NCBI GenBank assembly: GCA_002709955.1
Contig: PAQY01000016.1
Location: 153,501-217,500, forward strand
Source: Rhodospirillaceae bacterium
Lineage (GTDB): Bacteria > Pseudomonadota > Alphaproteobacteria > UBA8366 > Aestuariispiraceae
Direction: 5' to 3'
Length of the DNA: 64,000 nucleotides
A program made the translations under genes and the position numbers. The notes under the pieces are model-generated. The model did no database searches. It had not been told where the DNA came from and saw only the letters and a list, made by a program, of their open reading frames with translations. Positions 16,443 to 26,903 of this stretch are shown one piece after another (within the stretch, counting starts at the first letter, position 1; every line of letters begins with the position of its first letter).

Positions 16443-16925
16443 TCAAAGGCTTGGCTTCTCATCTGAAAAGACGAGGATTTGCGATACGTCGGTTCCATTA
16501 TTGGAAAGAGGCACAAACAGACAGAATTCTTCAATTCTGACATCGTATAGGGTTTTATATGATATTGGTTTCAAGAATGGACGTTTTTTGGTGCGGACAA
16601 ATTCGTATCCATCCAATGCATGCTGGGCGGTTCTTCCGACATACGCGTCCTGAACTAACTTGCCTGCAGGATTGAAACCTCGCGCCTCTATTTCTCGATC
16701 CCCGGCCAAACGATATCGGAATATCCCAAACCCGGCTTCAGTCTCACCAAGGACATCAACCAAAAGAATCCCAGGAAGGTGACCGGGAATTGCCATAGGG
16801 TCAAAGTCACTGCGTCGGGGAATTTTTTGATCGCCGCAGATGTGCAGCCAATAGTCATAAAACGACTGAACCCGGCGTGTGGTTCGCTCCAGGTCACTTC
16901 GGTCAAATGCATGAACATCATCCAT
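16443..16925 (-). CDS. PAS-domain protein (PAS_5 / PF07310-type), copy 2
   Basis: 160 residues, clear paralogue of the downstream gene: FYDYWLHICGDQKIPRRSDFDPM, AIPGHLPGILLVDVLGE, GIFRYRLAGD, then a C-terminal SNNGTDVSQILVFS that matches SKDGTTVSQILVYS in copy 1. The two copies are 62 bases apart on the same strand. Divergence is considerable outside the core, so this is not a recent duplication. A role as a small cytoplasmic sensor is inferred only from the fold. Confidence 0.8.
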   Translation of the reverse strand: MDDVHAFDRSDLERTTRRVQSFYDYWLHICGDQKIPRRSDFDPMAIPGHLPGILLVDVLGETEAGFGIFRYRLAGDREIEARGFNPAGKLVQDAYVGRTAQHALDGYEFVRTKKRPFLKPISYKTLYDVRIEEFCLFVPLSNNGTDVSQILVFSDEKPSL

Positions 16926-17044
16926 GGCCGTCGCTTTTCATTCTAATCCAAATCAGATTATGGCGATTCAGATCATATGACAGTTATTGCAGGTTTGCTT
17001 CGGGATGTATCTGGAAATCGGTCATTTTACCAATCGCCTGCGTC

Positions 17045-17251
17045 TTAAGCCCTGGGATCCCGATAGTCCTGTACAGCATCATCGTGGCCCGATGTGTGCG
17101 ATTTGCGGATCAGGATCATCAGCGCGATGTAAAGGCCAAAGACCCCGATCAATGCCAGGACAATTGCGATATAGCCGTGAATGGACAGGTTATACCCGAA
17201 CAGGTCATTCAGCCAGCCGCTGACAGGGGCAAAGAATTCGTTCATGAACAT
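17045..17251 (-). CDS. small single-pass membrane protein, unknown function
   Basis: 68 residues (or 66 from the ATG at 17245). One strong hydrophobic helix of about 22 residues starts at Tyr27 (YIAIVLALIGVFGLYIALMI), followed by a basic, polar tail rich in His and Asp. It is on the same strand as greA and starts 32 bases after it, so cotranscription is likely. No family is recognised. The amphipathic N-terminus followed by a hydrophobic span and positive charges (IRKS) predicts a cytoplasmic C-terminus. Confidence 0.5.
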   Translation of the reverse strand: MFMNEFFAPVSGWLNDLFGYNLSIHGYIAIVLALIGVFGLYIALMILIRKSHTSGHDDAVQDYRDPRA

Positions 17252-17283
17252 CTTTCACTTTATGGGGCCCTATTCAATCAGGG

Positions 17284-17757
17284 TCATTTGAACGTGACGC
17301 TGACGACTTCATAGTCACGGGTGCCACCGGGGCTGTTGACTTCAAACACATCGCCAACGGCCTTTCCGATCATGGCACGGGCCATGGGGCTGGTTACAGA
17401 AATCATGCGTTTCGTCAGGTCCGCTTCGAATTCACCGACGATCTGATAGGTGGATTCTTCATCTGTCTCGCAGTCAGCAATAACCACGGTTGCGCCGAAT
17501 TTCACGCTGTCCCCGCTCAGTTTTGCAGGATCGATGACTTCTGCACGGCTGGATTGGTCTTCCAATTCCGCGATACGGCCTTCTACGAAGCTCTGGCGTT
17601 CGCGGGCGGCATGATATTCTGCGTTTTCCGACAGATCGCCGTGTTCGCGCGCTTCCGCAATCGCCTGGATAATAGCCGGACGTTCGGTTCCTTTCAGGAA
17701 CTTCAGTTCTGACGTCATCGCGTCATAGCCTTGCAACGTCATTGGGACCTTTTGCAT
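17284..17757 (-). CDS. greA: transcription elongation factor GreA
   Basis: 157 residues, the standard GreA length. The N-terminal coiled-coil hairpin carries the signature EAREHGDLSENAEYHAARERQ with the acidic tip residues that reach into RNA polymerase, and the C-terminal FKBP-like domain ends in GTRDYEVVSV. The start MQKVPMT matches the usual GreA N-terminus (MQAIPMT in Escherichia coli). GreA releases backtracked polymerase by stimulating transcript cleavage. It lies downstream of carB on the same strand with a 163-base gap. Confidence 0.97.
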   Translation of the reverse strand: MQKVPMTLQGYDAMTSELKFLKGTERPAIIQAIAEAREHGDLSENAEYHAARERQSFVEGRIAELEDQSSRAEVIDPAKLSGDSVKFGATVVIADCETDEESTYQIVGEFEADLTKRMISVTSPMARAMIGKAVGDVFEVNSPGGTRDYEVVSVTFK

Positions 17758-17920
17758 CGTATCAATCCATCATCTCTTTGGCCCAGGGAGTTTCAGCACC
17801 CTTGGAGGCCTTTATCTCACACCAAAATCTTCAGGCATTGGTGAAATGCCCGTCGACATTGCTGTATCCATCAGGGACGCCGTTTCAGAATGCCCCGCCG
17901 CTCAATTCGATCAATTCCGA

Positions 17921-20900
17921 TCAAGCCGAACCTTGAAAGTACGATTGAAGGGGCGCGACTTCAAGGGTTCCTTGCTTCAACGTCTGAATTGCCAGTGCCG
18001 CAGCCTTCACACCCGCAACCGTCGTATAATAGGGAACCTTCATGTTCAGGGCTGCCTGACGCAGAGAAAAGCTGTCTTCCAGGGCTTTTCGTCCCTCTGT
18101 CGTGTTGAAGATTACCTGCACATCGCCGTTGATTATGGCATCAACAATATGCGGCTGACCTTCCAGTACTTTGTTGATCTGGCGGACCGGCAGGCCGTTT
18201 TCTTCCAAATAGCGCGCCGTACCGCCGGTCGCGACGATGGATAATCCACAATCGACCATCATCTGGGCCGGGGCCAGGATTGACGGCTTATCACTGTCTT
18301 TGACCGAAATGAACACTGTTCCGGTGACAGGCAAGTCTGCCCCACAGGCAAATTGCGCCTTGGCAAAGGCATGGGCGAAATCGACATCCAGCCCCATGAC
18401 TTCCCCGGTTGATTTCATTTCCGGCCCCAGGATCACATCTACGCCAGGGAAACGGGCGAAGGGGAAAACCGCCTCTTTCACGGCGATATGATTGCCCAGA
18501 GCATGAGAAACCAGATCGAAATCCTTCAGCTTCTCCCCAGCCATCAATCGGGCTGCAATCTTGGCGATGGGCACGCCGGTCGCCTTTGCCACGAAGGGCA
18601 CGGTGCGGCTGGCGCGGGGGTTTACCTCCAGAATATAGACGGTTGTGCCCTGAACGGCATATTGCACATTCATCAGACCGACCACTTTCAGCGCCTTTGC
18701 CAGGGCATGGGTCTGCTGTTTCATGTCTTCCACCACCGCATCGGGCAGGGAATAGGGCGGCAACGAACAAGCGCTGTCGCCGGAATGAATGCCAGCCTCT
18801 TCAATATGTTCCATGACACCGGCGACATGCACATCATCACCGTCGCACAAGGCATCGACGTCCACTTCAATCGCGTCACGCAGATAGTAATCGATCAGCA
18901 CGGGGCTCTTGCCAGATACAATCACGGCGGATGTGATGTAACGGCGCAATTCCGCCTCGTCATGGACGATTTCCATCGCGCGGCCGCCCAGCACATAGGA
19001 CGGGCGAATCACGACCGGATACCCGATGCGGGTGGCGATGGCGATGGCCTGATCAGCAGAGGTTGCGATCCCATTGGGTGGCTGGCGCAGGTCCAGATCC
19101 TGCAACAGGCGCTGGAATCGTTCCCGGTCTTCCGCCAGATCAATCGCATCGGGCGATGTGCCCAGGATGGGAATGCCCGCCTGTTCCAGCGGCCCGGCCA
19201 GTTTTAAGGGGGTTTGGCCGCCAAATTGGACGATGACACCCATAACCTGCCCCTTGGTCTGTTCCTTGCGGACCAGTTCGATCACGTCTTCCCCGGTCAA
19301 CGGCTCAAAATACAGACGGTCGGAGGTATCATAATCGGTGGAAACGGTTTCAGGGTTACAATTGACCATGATCGTTTCATATCCTGCATCCGACAGGGCA
19401 TAGCAGGCATGGACACAGCAATAGTCAAATTCGATCCCCTGGCCGATGCGGTTTGGCCCGCCGCCCAGGATGATCACTTTCTTGCGGTCGGTGACGTCTG
19501 CCTCGCATTCCGGCTCGTTCAGGCCATCGCCTTCATAGCAGGAATACATATACGGGGTCGCGCTGGGAAATTCGCCTGCACAGGTGTCGATCCGCTTATA
19601 GACCGGGCGGACATTCAGCGCATGGCGCGCCTCGGTCACAGCCGCTTCTTCCTGACCCGTCAGCTCCGCCAGACGCATGTCGGAAAAGCCCAGCTTTTTA
19701 AGGCGTAGCATGCCCAGCCGATCTTGTGGCAGGCCATTTTCGCGCACAGACGTTTCCGCCTTCACGATGCTTTCAATCTGGGCCAGGAACCAGGGGTCCA
19801 CCTTGTTGGCGGCGTGAATTTCAGCCACCGTCATGCCCAAGCGGAAGGCCTGGGCGATTTTCAGGATGCGGTCGGGCAGGGGCTTGGAAATCGCCGCGCG
19901 CCAGGCATCCTTGTCGTCGCCGATATCAATCTCATTCAGGCCGGTCAGGCCGGTTTCCATGGACCGCAGGGCCTTTTGCAGGCTCTCTGCGAAAGTCCGT
20001 CCAATCGACATTGCCTCACCAACGGATTTCATCGATGTGGTCAGTGTCGGATCCGCACCCGCGAATTTCTCAAAGGTGAAGCGCGGCATCTTGGTGACGA
20101 CATAGTCGATGCTGGGTTCGAAACTGGCCGGCGTCACCTGGGTGATGTCATTGTCCAATTCGTCCAGCGTATAGCCAACTGCCAGCTTGGCGGCGACCTT
20201 GGCAATCGGGAAGCCGGTTGCTTTCGATGCCAGCGCAGAGGAGCGCGAAACCCGGGGGTTCATCTCAATCACTACCAAACGGCCATCGACCGGATTGACC
20301 GCAAACTGAACATTGGATCCACCGGTATCGACACCGATTTCCCGCAGGCAGTTGATCGACGCATTGCGCATGATCTGATATTCTTTGTCGGTCAGCGTCA
20401 GGGCCGGGGCGACCGTGATCGAATCACCGGTATGGATGCCCATCGGATCAAAATTTTCGATGGCGCAAATGATGATGCAATTGTCGTCCTTGTCGCGGAC
20501 GACTTCCATCTCGAACTCTTTCCAGCCCAGCACCGATTCTTCGACCAGCACCGTATGAACGGGCGATGCAGCCAGGCCACCTTTCACTAATTTCTGGAAT
20601 TCATCCTTATTATAGGCAATGCCGCCGCCGGTGCCGCCCATGGTAAAAGACGGGCGGATGATGGCGGGCAGTTTCACCATGTCCAGGGCGACCATGGCTT
20701 CTTCCATGGTGCTGACTTGCTGGCTGCGCGGGCTTTCCAGGCCAATCTTGTCCATTGCATCGCGGAACCGAAGGCGATCTTCCGCCTTGTCGATGACATC
20801 GGCATTGGCCCCGATCATCTCCACATCCAGCAAATCCAGGACGCCGCGCCGCTCAAGCTCCAGCGCACAGTTCAGGGCCGTCTGGCCCCCCATTGTGGGC

Positions 20901-21178
20901 AGCAGAACCAGCTTTTCATTGGGGCGCTCCGCGCGTTCGCGTTTCAGGATCTTGGCAACCATATCGGCGGTGATCGGCTCGATATAGGTGGCATCCGCTG
21001 TTTGCGGATCGGTCATGATCGTCGCTGGGTTCGAATTGACCAGAACGACACGATACCCTTCCTGCTTCAGGGCCTTACAGGCCTGGGTGCCGGAATAGTC
21101 AAACTCACAGGCCTGACCAATGACAATGGGGCCAGCCCCAATGATCATGACGGTATCAATATCAGTACGTTTTGGCAT
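17921..21178 (-). CDS. carB: carbamoyl phosphate synthase large subunit
   Basis: 1085 residues, full length. Two homologous ATP-grasp synthetase halves (about 1-400 and 555-935) flank the oligomerisation domain, with a C-terminal MGS-like allosteric domain ([14 protein letters not shown] near 1000). Typical motifs are [20 protein letters not shown] at the start and [19 protein letters not shown] at the second half. It makes carbamoyl phosphate from bicarbonate, ammonia and two ATP for pyrimidine and arginine synthesis. The partner carA is not in the window and is not next to it on this side. Confidence 0.98.
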   Translation of the reverse strand: MPKRTDIDTVMIIGAGPIVIGQACEFDYSGTQACKALKQEGYRVVLVNSNPATIMTDPQTADATYIEPITADMVAKILKRERAERPNEKLVLLPTMGGQTALNCALELERRGVLDLLDVEMIGANADVIDKAEDRLRFRDAMDKIGLESPRSQQVSTMEEAMVALDMVKLPAIIRPSFTMGGTGGGIAYNKDEFQKLVKGGLAASPVHTVLVEESVLGWKEFEMEVVRDKDDNCIIICAIENFDPMGIHTGDSITVAPALTLTDKEYQIMRNASINCLREIGVDTGGSNVQFAVNPVDGRLVVIEMNPRVSRSSALASKATGFPIAKVAAKLAVGYTLDELDNDITQVTPASFEPSIDYVVTKMPRFTFEKFAGADPTLTTSMKSVGEAMSIGRTFAESLQKALRSMETGLTGLNEIDIGDDKDAWRAAISKPLPDRILKIAQAFRLGMTVAEIHAANKVDPWFLAQIESIVKAETSVRENGLPQDRLGMLRLKKLGFSDMRLAELTGQEEAAVTEARHALNVRPVYKRIDTCAGEFPSATPYMYSCYEGDGLNEPECEADVTDRKKVIILGGGPNRIGQGIEFDYCCVHACYALSDAGYETIMVNCNPETVSTDYDTSDRLYFEPLTGEDVIELVRKEQTKGQVMGVIVQFGGQTPLKLAGPLEQAGIPILGTSPDAIDLAEDRERFQRLLQDLDLRQPPNGIATSADQAIAIATRIGYPVVIRPSYVLGGRAMEIVHDEAELRRYITSAVIVSGKSPVLIDYYLRDAIEVDVDALCDGDDVHVAGVMEHIEEAGIHSGDSACSLPPYSLPDAVVEDMKQQTHALAKALKVVGLMNVQYAVQGTTVYILEVNPRASRTVPFVAKATGVPIAKIAARLMAGEKLKDFDLVSHALGNHIAVKEAVFPFARFPGVDVILGPEMKSTGEVMGLDVDFAHAFAKAQFACGADLPVTGTVFISVKDSDKPSILAPAQMMVDCGLSIVATGGTARYLEENGLPVRQINKVLEGQPHIVDAIINGDVQVIFNTTEGRKALEDSFSLRQAALNMKVPYYTTVAGVKAAALAIQTLKQGTLEVAPLQSYFQGSA

Positions 21179-21386
21179 GGGCGGACGCGCCTCCGGTTCA
21201 TCGAAGCGTTACGGTATAGTGCGACCCTGGGGGCTAGGCGCGTTGCATACACGATGCGAACCGGCTTTGAAAGCACCGGATTGGGATTTCCAAAGTGAAT
21301 TATGAAATGTTGAAAAAACGCACTCTATGATCGTGTTTTATTCTTTGATATGCTGCTTCGGTGTAGAGGCAAGAAGTGGTTGAACG

Positions 21387-22457
21387 ATGTTGAAAAGTGC
21401 CGCAGTGGGGCAGACTTCTGTTGTGGTGGTTTTCTGTGGCTTCATTTTGGGGGCTGCTATATCGCGGGCGGCGGAAACGCCAATTGTGGATCGAGCTTGG
21501 CATTACTCTTTTATGGATGTATGGCTTCGCAATAATTTAGCCGCACCTGAGGCAATCGAGCCTGCAAAGCTTCGCCTTTCCGGGTTTCCGGTCTGCACGG
21601 ATCCGCCACAGGCACCTTGTCGTGATATCGCAAAAACCGATGCGATTTCTGCCACTGCGTCACAATGGTGGGCTCGATTCGACCGCAAGGCCTTTATGGA
21701 TCTTCGTGAGAAGGCCTCAAGTGAGGCAGAGGCTTCTTTGGTCGACCAATATCTAGCCTATGCCGATGCACTTCAAGCGGAAGCCATCGCGCTGGAAAAG
21801 CATGGGGCGCCTGAAGTCCCGACGGCGCAAGATGTTTTGCGGTTTTCAATACTAACATTCGCGATCATACAAATTCGCATGAATCAAAAAATAATGCAGC
21901 GAGGTGGATGGGAGGACGATTACCCGCAAAATCTAATAGACAAATCCGATGTATTTCAAATTCTTATATTCACGAATGAATTTCAATTGTATCAAGTGAT
22001 TAGCGCGCGCCTGGCTGGTGCCTGCGCACTATATACCGAGCGGGTACAGGATTTATTGTGCGATTCGGTGATCAGATATGATGAGACGATGGTTGCGTCT
22101 TTCGAACGGTATACACATCAAGTGCAAGAAAATGCGGAAACCTCTGTCGAAATACTTCGCCATACAAAGAAAGTTCTCGCAGAAGCAGACGAACACGAAA
22201 GACGCTACTGGCAGAATAACATTCTGGGTACAAGCTATTATCCCATGGTCTCAGGTCTTTATGATATCACCCGGACGGATATCACTGTTTTTAAAGATAG
22301 GCTCGAGACAATTGTAGGCATCGGCTCTCGATCTAGCGAAGAGACCGATCACCGTATTCGGTTCGAGGAAGAACAGTACGGAGATTTGGAAAAATACTGG
22401 AAAGTTGAGCATGGGTTTTGGCCCGATAGAACGGAAGCGATACTGGCAAAGGAGTAG
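21387..22457 (+). CDS. orphan secreted protein, unknown function
   Basis: 356 residues with a Sec-type signal (hydrophobic 10-27, probable cleavage after SRA near 28). The mature part is mostly helical, rich in Glu, Tyr and Arg, with five Cys and no family I recognise. It is visibly AT-richer than carB and the genes after it, with rare-type codons (ATA, TTA, AGA), so it is probably acquired. It has its own 208-base upstream gap after the divergent carB start and is convergent with arsC. The C-terminal third (YGDLEKYWKVEHGFWPD) is aromatic-rich. No function is proposed. Confidence 0.7.
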   Translation: MLKSAAVGQTSVVVVFCGFILGAAISRAAETPIVDRAWHYSFMDVWLRNNLAAPEAIEPAKLRLSGFPVCTDPPQAPCRDIAKTDAISATASQWWARFDRKAFMDLREKASSEAEASLVDQYLAYADALQAEAIALEKHGAPEVPTAQDVLRFSILTFAIIQIRMNQKIMQRGGWEDDYPQNLIDKSDVFQILIFTNEFQLYQVISARLAGACALYTERVQDLLCDSVIRYDETMVASFERYTHQVQENAETSVEILRHTKKVLAEADEHERRYWQNNILGTSYYPMVSGLYDITRTDITVFKDRLETIVGIGSRSSEETDHRIRFEEEQYGDLEKYWKVEHGFWPDRTEAILAKE

Positions 22458-22479
22458 CGCGTCCGTCTCCTGTTACCAA

Positions 22480-22827
22480 TTACAAAATCTCCAAAACACT
22501 TTCCGGTGGGCGACCGATGCGGGCTTTGGGGCCTTTGATGACGATGGGGCGTTCGATCAGGATGGGGGCGTCGGCCATAGCCTGAATCAGGGTCGCCTCG
22601 TCCGTCACGTCTTTCAGATTTTGCTCCTTATAAGCGCTCTCTCCCTTGCGCATCAGGTCGCGGGCGGTGTCCAGGCCCAGCTTGGCGATGATCTCCTTAA
22701 TCGTTACCGCATCTGGTGGGGTTTCCAGATACAGAACCACATCCGGCGTGACGCCGTTTTCTTCCAACAGGGCCAGCGTCTGGCGTGATTTTGAGCAACG
22801 GGGATTGTGATAAATCGTGACGGACAT
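22480..22827 (-). CDS. arsC: ArsC-family reductase (glutaredoxin-dependent arsenate reductase-like)
   Basis: 115 residues with the thioredoxin-fold ArsC pattern: single active-site Cys11 in NPRCSKSRQ, the LETPP segment, and the C-terminal RPIVIKGPKARIGRPPE, where the conserved Arg pair of arsenate reductases is found. It would reduce arsenate with glutathione and glutaredoxin. No arsenite pump or ArsR is nearby, so it may be a solitary housekeeping copy or an ArsC-like protein with another role. Confidence 0.88.
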   Translation of the reverse strand: MSVTIYHNPRCSKSRQTLALLEENGVTPDVVLYLETPPDAVTIKEIIAKLGLDTARDLMRKGESAYKEQNLKDVTDEATLIQAMADAPILIERPIVIKGPKARIGRPPESVLEIL

Positions 22828-22934
22828 AGGGTTCCTCGCTTATGACTTGTTTCTTCCGGCAGTGTCGCGAGGATGGCGCTGCTAATCAAGACAGGCTTTT
22901 TGAAACAAGATGGACTTTTACAAAGGGGCTTCGT

Positions 22935-24191
22935 GTGTCGGGTGAAACTGATTTGGATTTGGTGATCGTTGGTGCCGGTGCGGCGGGTATCGGGGCTGGT
23001 CTGGTTGCCCGCGCGGCGGGATTGAAATTTCGGATTTTGGAAGCATCGGACCGCGTCGGGGGTCGGGCGCATACGATATCCAGGGGCGGCGTGACCTATG
23101 ACTTAGGGTGCCATTACCTGCACCATGCGTCGCGCAATCCATTTGCCGCAACCGCCCTGTCGCGCGGTCAGGAGGTTTCCATCAACCTGACCCATGATGC
23201 GCTGCCTGAAGCCTATTACCGAAACGGTGTGCGCCAGGATGAGGCGACCCGCCAGGCCTGTTCCAAATACTATCAGGTCAGCGACAATGCCTATGAGATT
23301 GCAGAGGCCGATGTTGCGGGCAGTACGGTGATCGATACGACATCGCCCTTTTATGACGTCTATACCGGCTGGTGCGAGGCGATGAATGGCGTGCCGCCGA
23401 CGCGGGTCTCCACCCATGATATTCAGCGCTATAAGGCAACCGCTGAGGATTGGCCGGTGAAGGATGGCTATGGTGCCCTGATCGCCAGCTTTGCAGAGGG
23501 ATTGCCCGTCACCTTCGATTGCCCGGTTCACGCCATCGACCGGACGGGGTCGTCCGTGACCGTCGACTGTGCGGAAGGCACCCTGCGCACCAAAACCGTG
23601 GTCGTGACGGTATCCCCGGCAGTTCTGAAATCAGGATCGATCCACTTCACACCCACCTTGCCTGCTGCTGTGGAAAAGGCGCTGGTGGATGTACCGATGG
23701 GCCTGGCGGAACGGATCGCCCTGTTCACCGATGGTCTGATCCTGCCCCCGGGGGAGCGGATTTCCGCCCATACCATCCCCAAGGCGGGCAAGATGCTGAT
23801 CGTCAAAGTCCATGAATTTGGTAAGCCGATTGTGGAAGGGTATATCGCAGGCGATCTGGCGCGTGAACTGACCGATGCCGGGGGGCGCGCGGCCCTGATC
23901 GACTATACAGAAACCGCCGCGGTTGAGATGTTCGGCAGTGCCCTGCGGTCAAAAGTCCTGGATCGTGTGTCCAGTTGCTGGTCGACCGACCCGTTGATTT
24001 TGGGCGGGTATTCTGCGGCCCTGCCAGGGCGCTCTGCCTCGCGGGCGGGCCTGTCAGAACGGTTTGACGAACGCCTTGTCCTGGCGGGGGAGGCGTGCTC
24101 TCCCGATCAACAGACCACGGCGCATGGGGCTTACTTTTCTGGCGTGCGGGCTGTATCGCATCTGGTTCAGGATGGCTTGAAGGCGGACTGA
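22935..24191 (+). CDS. FAD-dependent amine oxidase-type protein
   Basis: About 418 residues. The dinucleotide-binding motif VIVGAGAAGIGAGLVAR follows directly after a GTG at 22935 that has AAAGGGG seven to eight bases upstream. An ATG at 22842 would add 31 residues of non-family sequence and leave only 14 bases to the divergent arsC, so the GTG is preferred. The second flavin motif (RVGGRAHT) and the C-terminal substrate/FAD segment (LAGEACSPDQQTTAHGAYFSG) are present. It belongs to the monoamine oxidase/phytoene desaturase-like group; the oxidised amine is unknown. Cytoplasmic; no signal peptide. Confidence 0.85.
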   Translation: MSGETDLDLVIVGAGAAGIGAGLVARAAGLKFRILEASDRVGGRAHTISRGGVTYDLGCHYLHHASRNPFAATALSRGQEVSINLTHDALPEAYYRNGVRQDEATRQACSKYYQVSDNAYEIAEADVAGSTVIDTTSPFYDVYTGWCEAMNGVPPTRVSTHDIQRYKATAEDWPVKDGYGALIASFAEGLPVTFDCPVHAIDRTGSSVTVDCAEGTLRTKTVVVTVSPAVLKSGSIHFTPTLPAAVEKALVDVPMGLAERIALFTDGLILPPGERISAHTIPKAGKMLIVKVHEFGKPIVEGYIAGDLARELTDAGGRAALIDYTETAAVEMFGSALRSKVLDRVSSCWSTDPLILGGYSAALPGRSASRAGLSERFDERLVLAGEACSPDQQTTAHGAYFSGVRAVSHLVQDGLKAD

Positions 24192-24224
24192 GTTTTCTTC
24201 TCCCCAAATAGTATTGGATAGATC

Positions 24225-25133
24225 ATGCCAAACCCGACAGACATACGCCGATCCAACCTGATTGGGATGGGATGGATGTTCCTGGCGGGGTTGTGCTTCT
24301 CTAGCATGCATGCCTCGATCCGTTATGTGGGGCAGGATTTGCACCCGTTTGAGATTGCGTTCTTTCGCAATTTGTTTGGCCTCTTGGCCTTGTCGCCGCT
24401 GTTCCTACGGTATGGATTCGCGCCATTGAAAGCGACCCGTCCTGGATTGCTGACGATCCGGGCGATTTTGAATTTGGGCGCAATGTTGGCCTTTTTCAGT
24501 GCGTTGACCCTGGCCCCATTGGCGGATGTCGCGGCGTTGGGCTTTACCGCGCCGATTTTTGCCACCGCGCTGGCCATTCCGTTCCTAGGGGAAACGGTCG
24601 GTTGGCGGCGCACGGCGGCCATTGCCGTTGGTTTTCTGGGGGCGATGATCATTATCCGCCCAGGGTTTTCTGAAATTGATTTGGGGCACGGGCTGGTCCT
24701 GGTGTCGTCCCTGTTGTGGGCGGTCGCGATGCTGGTGATCAAACAGATATCAAAGACGGACAGTTCACTGACCATCACGCTGTATATGGGGATTATGTTG
24801 ACGCCCCTTTCGTTGCCCTTCGCGATGGCAGTCTGGATCTGGCCGGAACCGCATCATTGGGTCTGGCTGGTGGGCATCGGCATATTAGGCGGCCTGGCCC
24901 AATTGGGGCTGACAGAGGCCCTGCGCCGGGGGGAAACCGCCGTCGTCATGCCGATGGATTTCTTTAAGCTGCTATGGGCCGCCCTGTTGGGCTTTTTCAT
25001 CTTCGGGCAACAGCCGGGGCTGTACACCGTGTTGGGTGGCCTGGTGATTTTTGCGGCTGCAACATATATTGCCCTGCGGGAAACCCGGTTGAGAAAGCCA
25101 TTGCCCGCAACGTCCCGCAGCAATCCTACATAG
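24225..25133 (+). CDS. DMT-family (EamA) inner-membrane transporter, copy 1
   Basis: 302 residues with ten hydrophobic segments arranged as two EamA repeats (about 10-140 and 150-285). Family members export amino acids, purines or other metabolites, and some import. It is 33 bases after the amine oxidase gene on the same strand, so the two may be one unit, which would suggest an amine or its product as cargo. No specific substrate motif is visible. Confidence 0.9.
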   Translation: MPNPTDIRRSNLIGMGWMFLAGLCFSSMHASIRYVGQDLHPFEIAFFRNLFGLLALSPLFLRYGFAPLKATRPGLLTIRAILNLGAMLAFFSALTLAPLADVAALGFTAPIFATALAIPFLGETVGWRRTAAIAVGFLGAMIIIRPGFSEIDLGHGLVLVSSLLWAVAMLVIKQISKTDSSLTITLYMGIMLTPLSLPFAMAVWIWPEPHHWVWLVGIGILGGLAQLGLTEALRRGETAVVMPMDFFKLLWAALLGFFIFGQQPGLYTVLGGLVIFAAATYIALRETRLRKPLPATSRSNPT

Positions 25134-25269
25134 CCAATAAAACAATACGGCAAAAACAAGCAATTTATGTCGTAGATAGCACACTGATCTGCTGCCAATA
25201 GCAGATGCTTGTCGCTGGAAGAGCAGAGTGAACCGCTCATGTATTTATTGCTGTGGGAGATATAGCGTC

Positions 25270-26808
25270 ATGACCAGAGTTTCCAGCCGCCAAGCAATGC
25301 GCGACCGGCGTGGCAAATCTGCTGGGATCAAACAGCTTCCCTGGACCAAGACTCTGCGCAATCCCTATCCGCCAATGTGTCCTCTTTCCGACGATCAGGT
25401 GGAAGCAATCCACGAGGCCAGCCTGGACGTGATCGAACAGCATGGGCTGGAAGTGAACGGAGAGGAAGCCCTGGACTATTATGCCAAGGCTGGCGCGGAG
25501 GTTGATCGCGCGACGGAAATGGTGCGCATGGACCGCGCCCTTGTGATGCAATTGATGAGCACCGCGCCAGAGGTTTTCACCCTGACGCCCCGCAATTCGG
25601 ATCATACGATTTATGTCGGACAGGATCACATTAACTTTGGTATGGTATCAGGCCCGCCCAATGTGCATGACGCAATCAATGGCCGCCGTGCCGGGAATTT
25701 TGCGGATTATGTGAAACTGGCCAAATTTGCCCAGTTCTTTAACTGCATCCGGTTCTTAGGGAATCAGGCGGTTGCGCCAACAGACCTGCCTGCCAATACC
25801 CGCCATATGGACTCAACCCGCGCCAATATTATGTATACGGACAAGGCTTTCAATCATCTGTTGATCGGGGCCGGACGGGCGTTGGATTCCTGTGAAATCG
25901 TTGCCCGCGCCAGCGGCAAGACGCTGGATCAGATTGCTGAACAGACGGCCTGTATCGGCAATATCAATGTCAACAGTCCCCGCAAGTTGGACGAACATAT
26001 GGCAACCGGCCTGATTCAGATGGCAAAGCTGAACCAGGCAACCATTGTCACGCCCTTTACCCTGATGGGGGCCATGACGCCGGTCACGATGGGTGCGGCC
26101 CTGGTGCAACAGAATGCAGAAGCCCTGTTCGCCATGTGCCTGACCCAGATCGTGCGCCCTGGATCGCCGGTCGTCTATGGCGGGTTTACGTCCAATGTAG
26201 ATATGAAGTCGGGCGCGCCAGCATTTGGCACCCCGGAAAATGCCAAGGCCAATCTGGCCGGTGGGCAATTGGCCCGGCGGTATAAGGTTCCCTATCGCAC
26301 CAGCGCCTGTAATGCGTCCAATGCGGTAGATGCCCAGGCGACCTATGAAACCATGATGGCGATGTTCGGGGCGGTGATGGGGAATGGCAATTTCATCTAT
26401 CACGCGGCCGGATGGCTGGAAGGGGGGCTGGTTGCGTCCTTTGAGAAGCTGATCGTCGATGTGGAGATTATCCAGCACATGATCGGTCTGATGGCCCCAA
26501 TTGATACATCCGTTGACGAATTGGGTGTGGACGCAATTGGTGGGGTCGCACCGGGGGGTCATTTCTTCGGCGCTGAACACACCATGGCGCGATATCAGAC
26601 TGCGTTTTATGCGCCCCTGCTGTCTGATTGGACCAATAGCGAGAATTGGGAAATTGCGGGGGCCAAGACCGCCACCCACCGCGCCACCGATATGTGGCAA
26701 TTGGTATTGGAGGAATATCAGCAACCGGCGTTGGACCCTGCCTGTCTGGAATCAGTTGATGCCTATATTGCCAAGCGCAAGGAATCCATTGGTGCCGGTG
26801 AACCATAG
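25270..26808 (+). CDS. MttB/MtgB-like corrinoid methyltransferase homologue without pyrrolysine
   Basis: 512 residues from the ATG at 25270 (GGGAGA upstream); the frame is open back to 25228. It belongs to the trimethylamine methyltransferase superfamily. No in-frame amber codon exists, so it is of the non-pyrrolysine class that includes glycine betaine and proline betaine methyltransferases. The core has the TIM-barrel segments NFGMVSGPPNVHD, VTPFTLMGAMTPVT and VYGGFTSNVDMKSG. These enzymes move a methyl group from a quaternary amine to a corrinoid protein. No corrinoid-binding MttC-type gene is in the window. A GlxA regulator gene follows directly, as for betaine genes. Confidence 0.87.
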   Translation: MTRVSSRQAMRDRRGKSAGIKQLPWTKTLRNPYPPMCPLSDDQVEAIHEASLDVIEQHGLEVNGEEALDYYAKAGAEVDRATEMVRMDRALVMQLMSTAPEVFTLTPRNSDHTIYVGQDHINFGMVSGPPNVHDAINGRRAGNFADYVKLAKFAQFFNCIRFLGNQAVAPTDLPANTRHMDSTRANIMYTDKAFNHLLIGAGRALDSCEIVARASGKTLDQIAEQTACIGNINVNSPRKLDEHMATGLIQMAKLNQATIVTPFTLMGAMTPVTMGAALVQQNAEALFAMCLTQIVRPGSPVVYGGFTSNVDMKSGAPAFGTPENAKANLAGGQLARRYKVPYRTSACNASNAVDAQATYETMMAMFGAVMGNGNFIYHAAGWLEGGLVASFEKLIVDVEIIQHMIGLMAPIDTSVDELGVDAIGGVAPGGHFFGAEHTMARYQTAFYAPLLSDWTNSENWEIAGAKTATHRATDMWQLVLEEYQQPALDPACLESVDAYIAKRKESIGAGEP

Positions 26809-26903
26809 GATCGGGTGTCGCTTTTTAGCCTCACACGGCGGTAATTGAATATTATTGTGAAACTCGCGCTTTTTCTTTCGGTATAAGGCAGTATTTTATC
26901 GTC

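Noticed and set aside
19724..20590. 288-residue plus-strand frame within carB
   Set aside because: Antisense to carB, which is complete and conserved.
25270..26808. Pyrrolysine-containing MttB
   Set aside because: No in-frame TAG interrupts the gene, so it cannot be of the pyrrolysine type.
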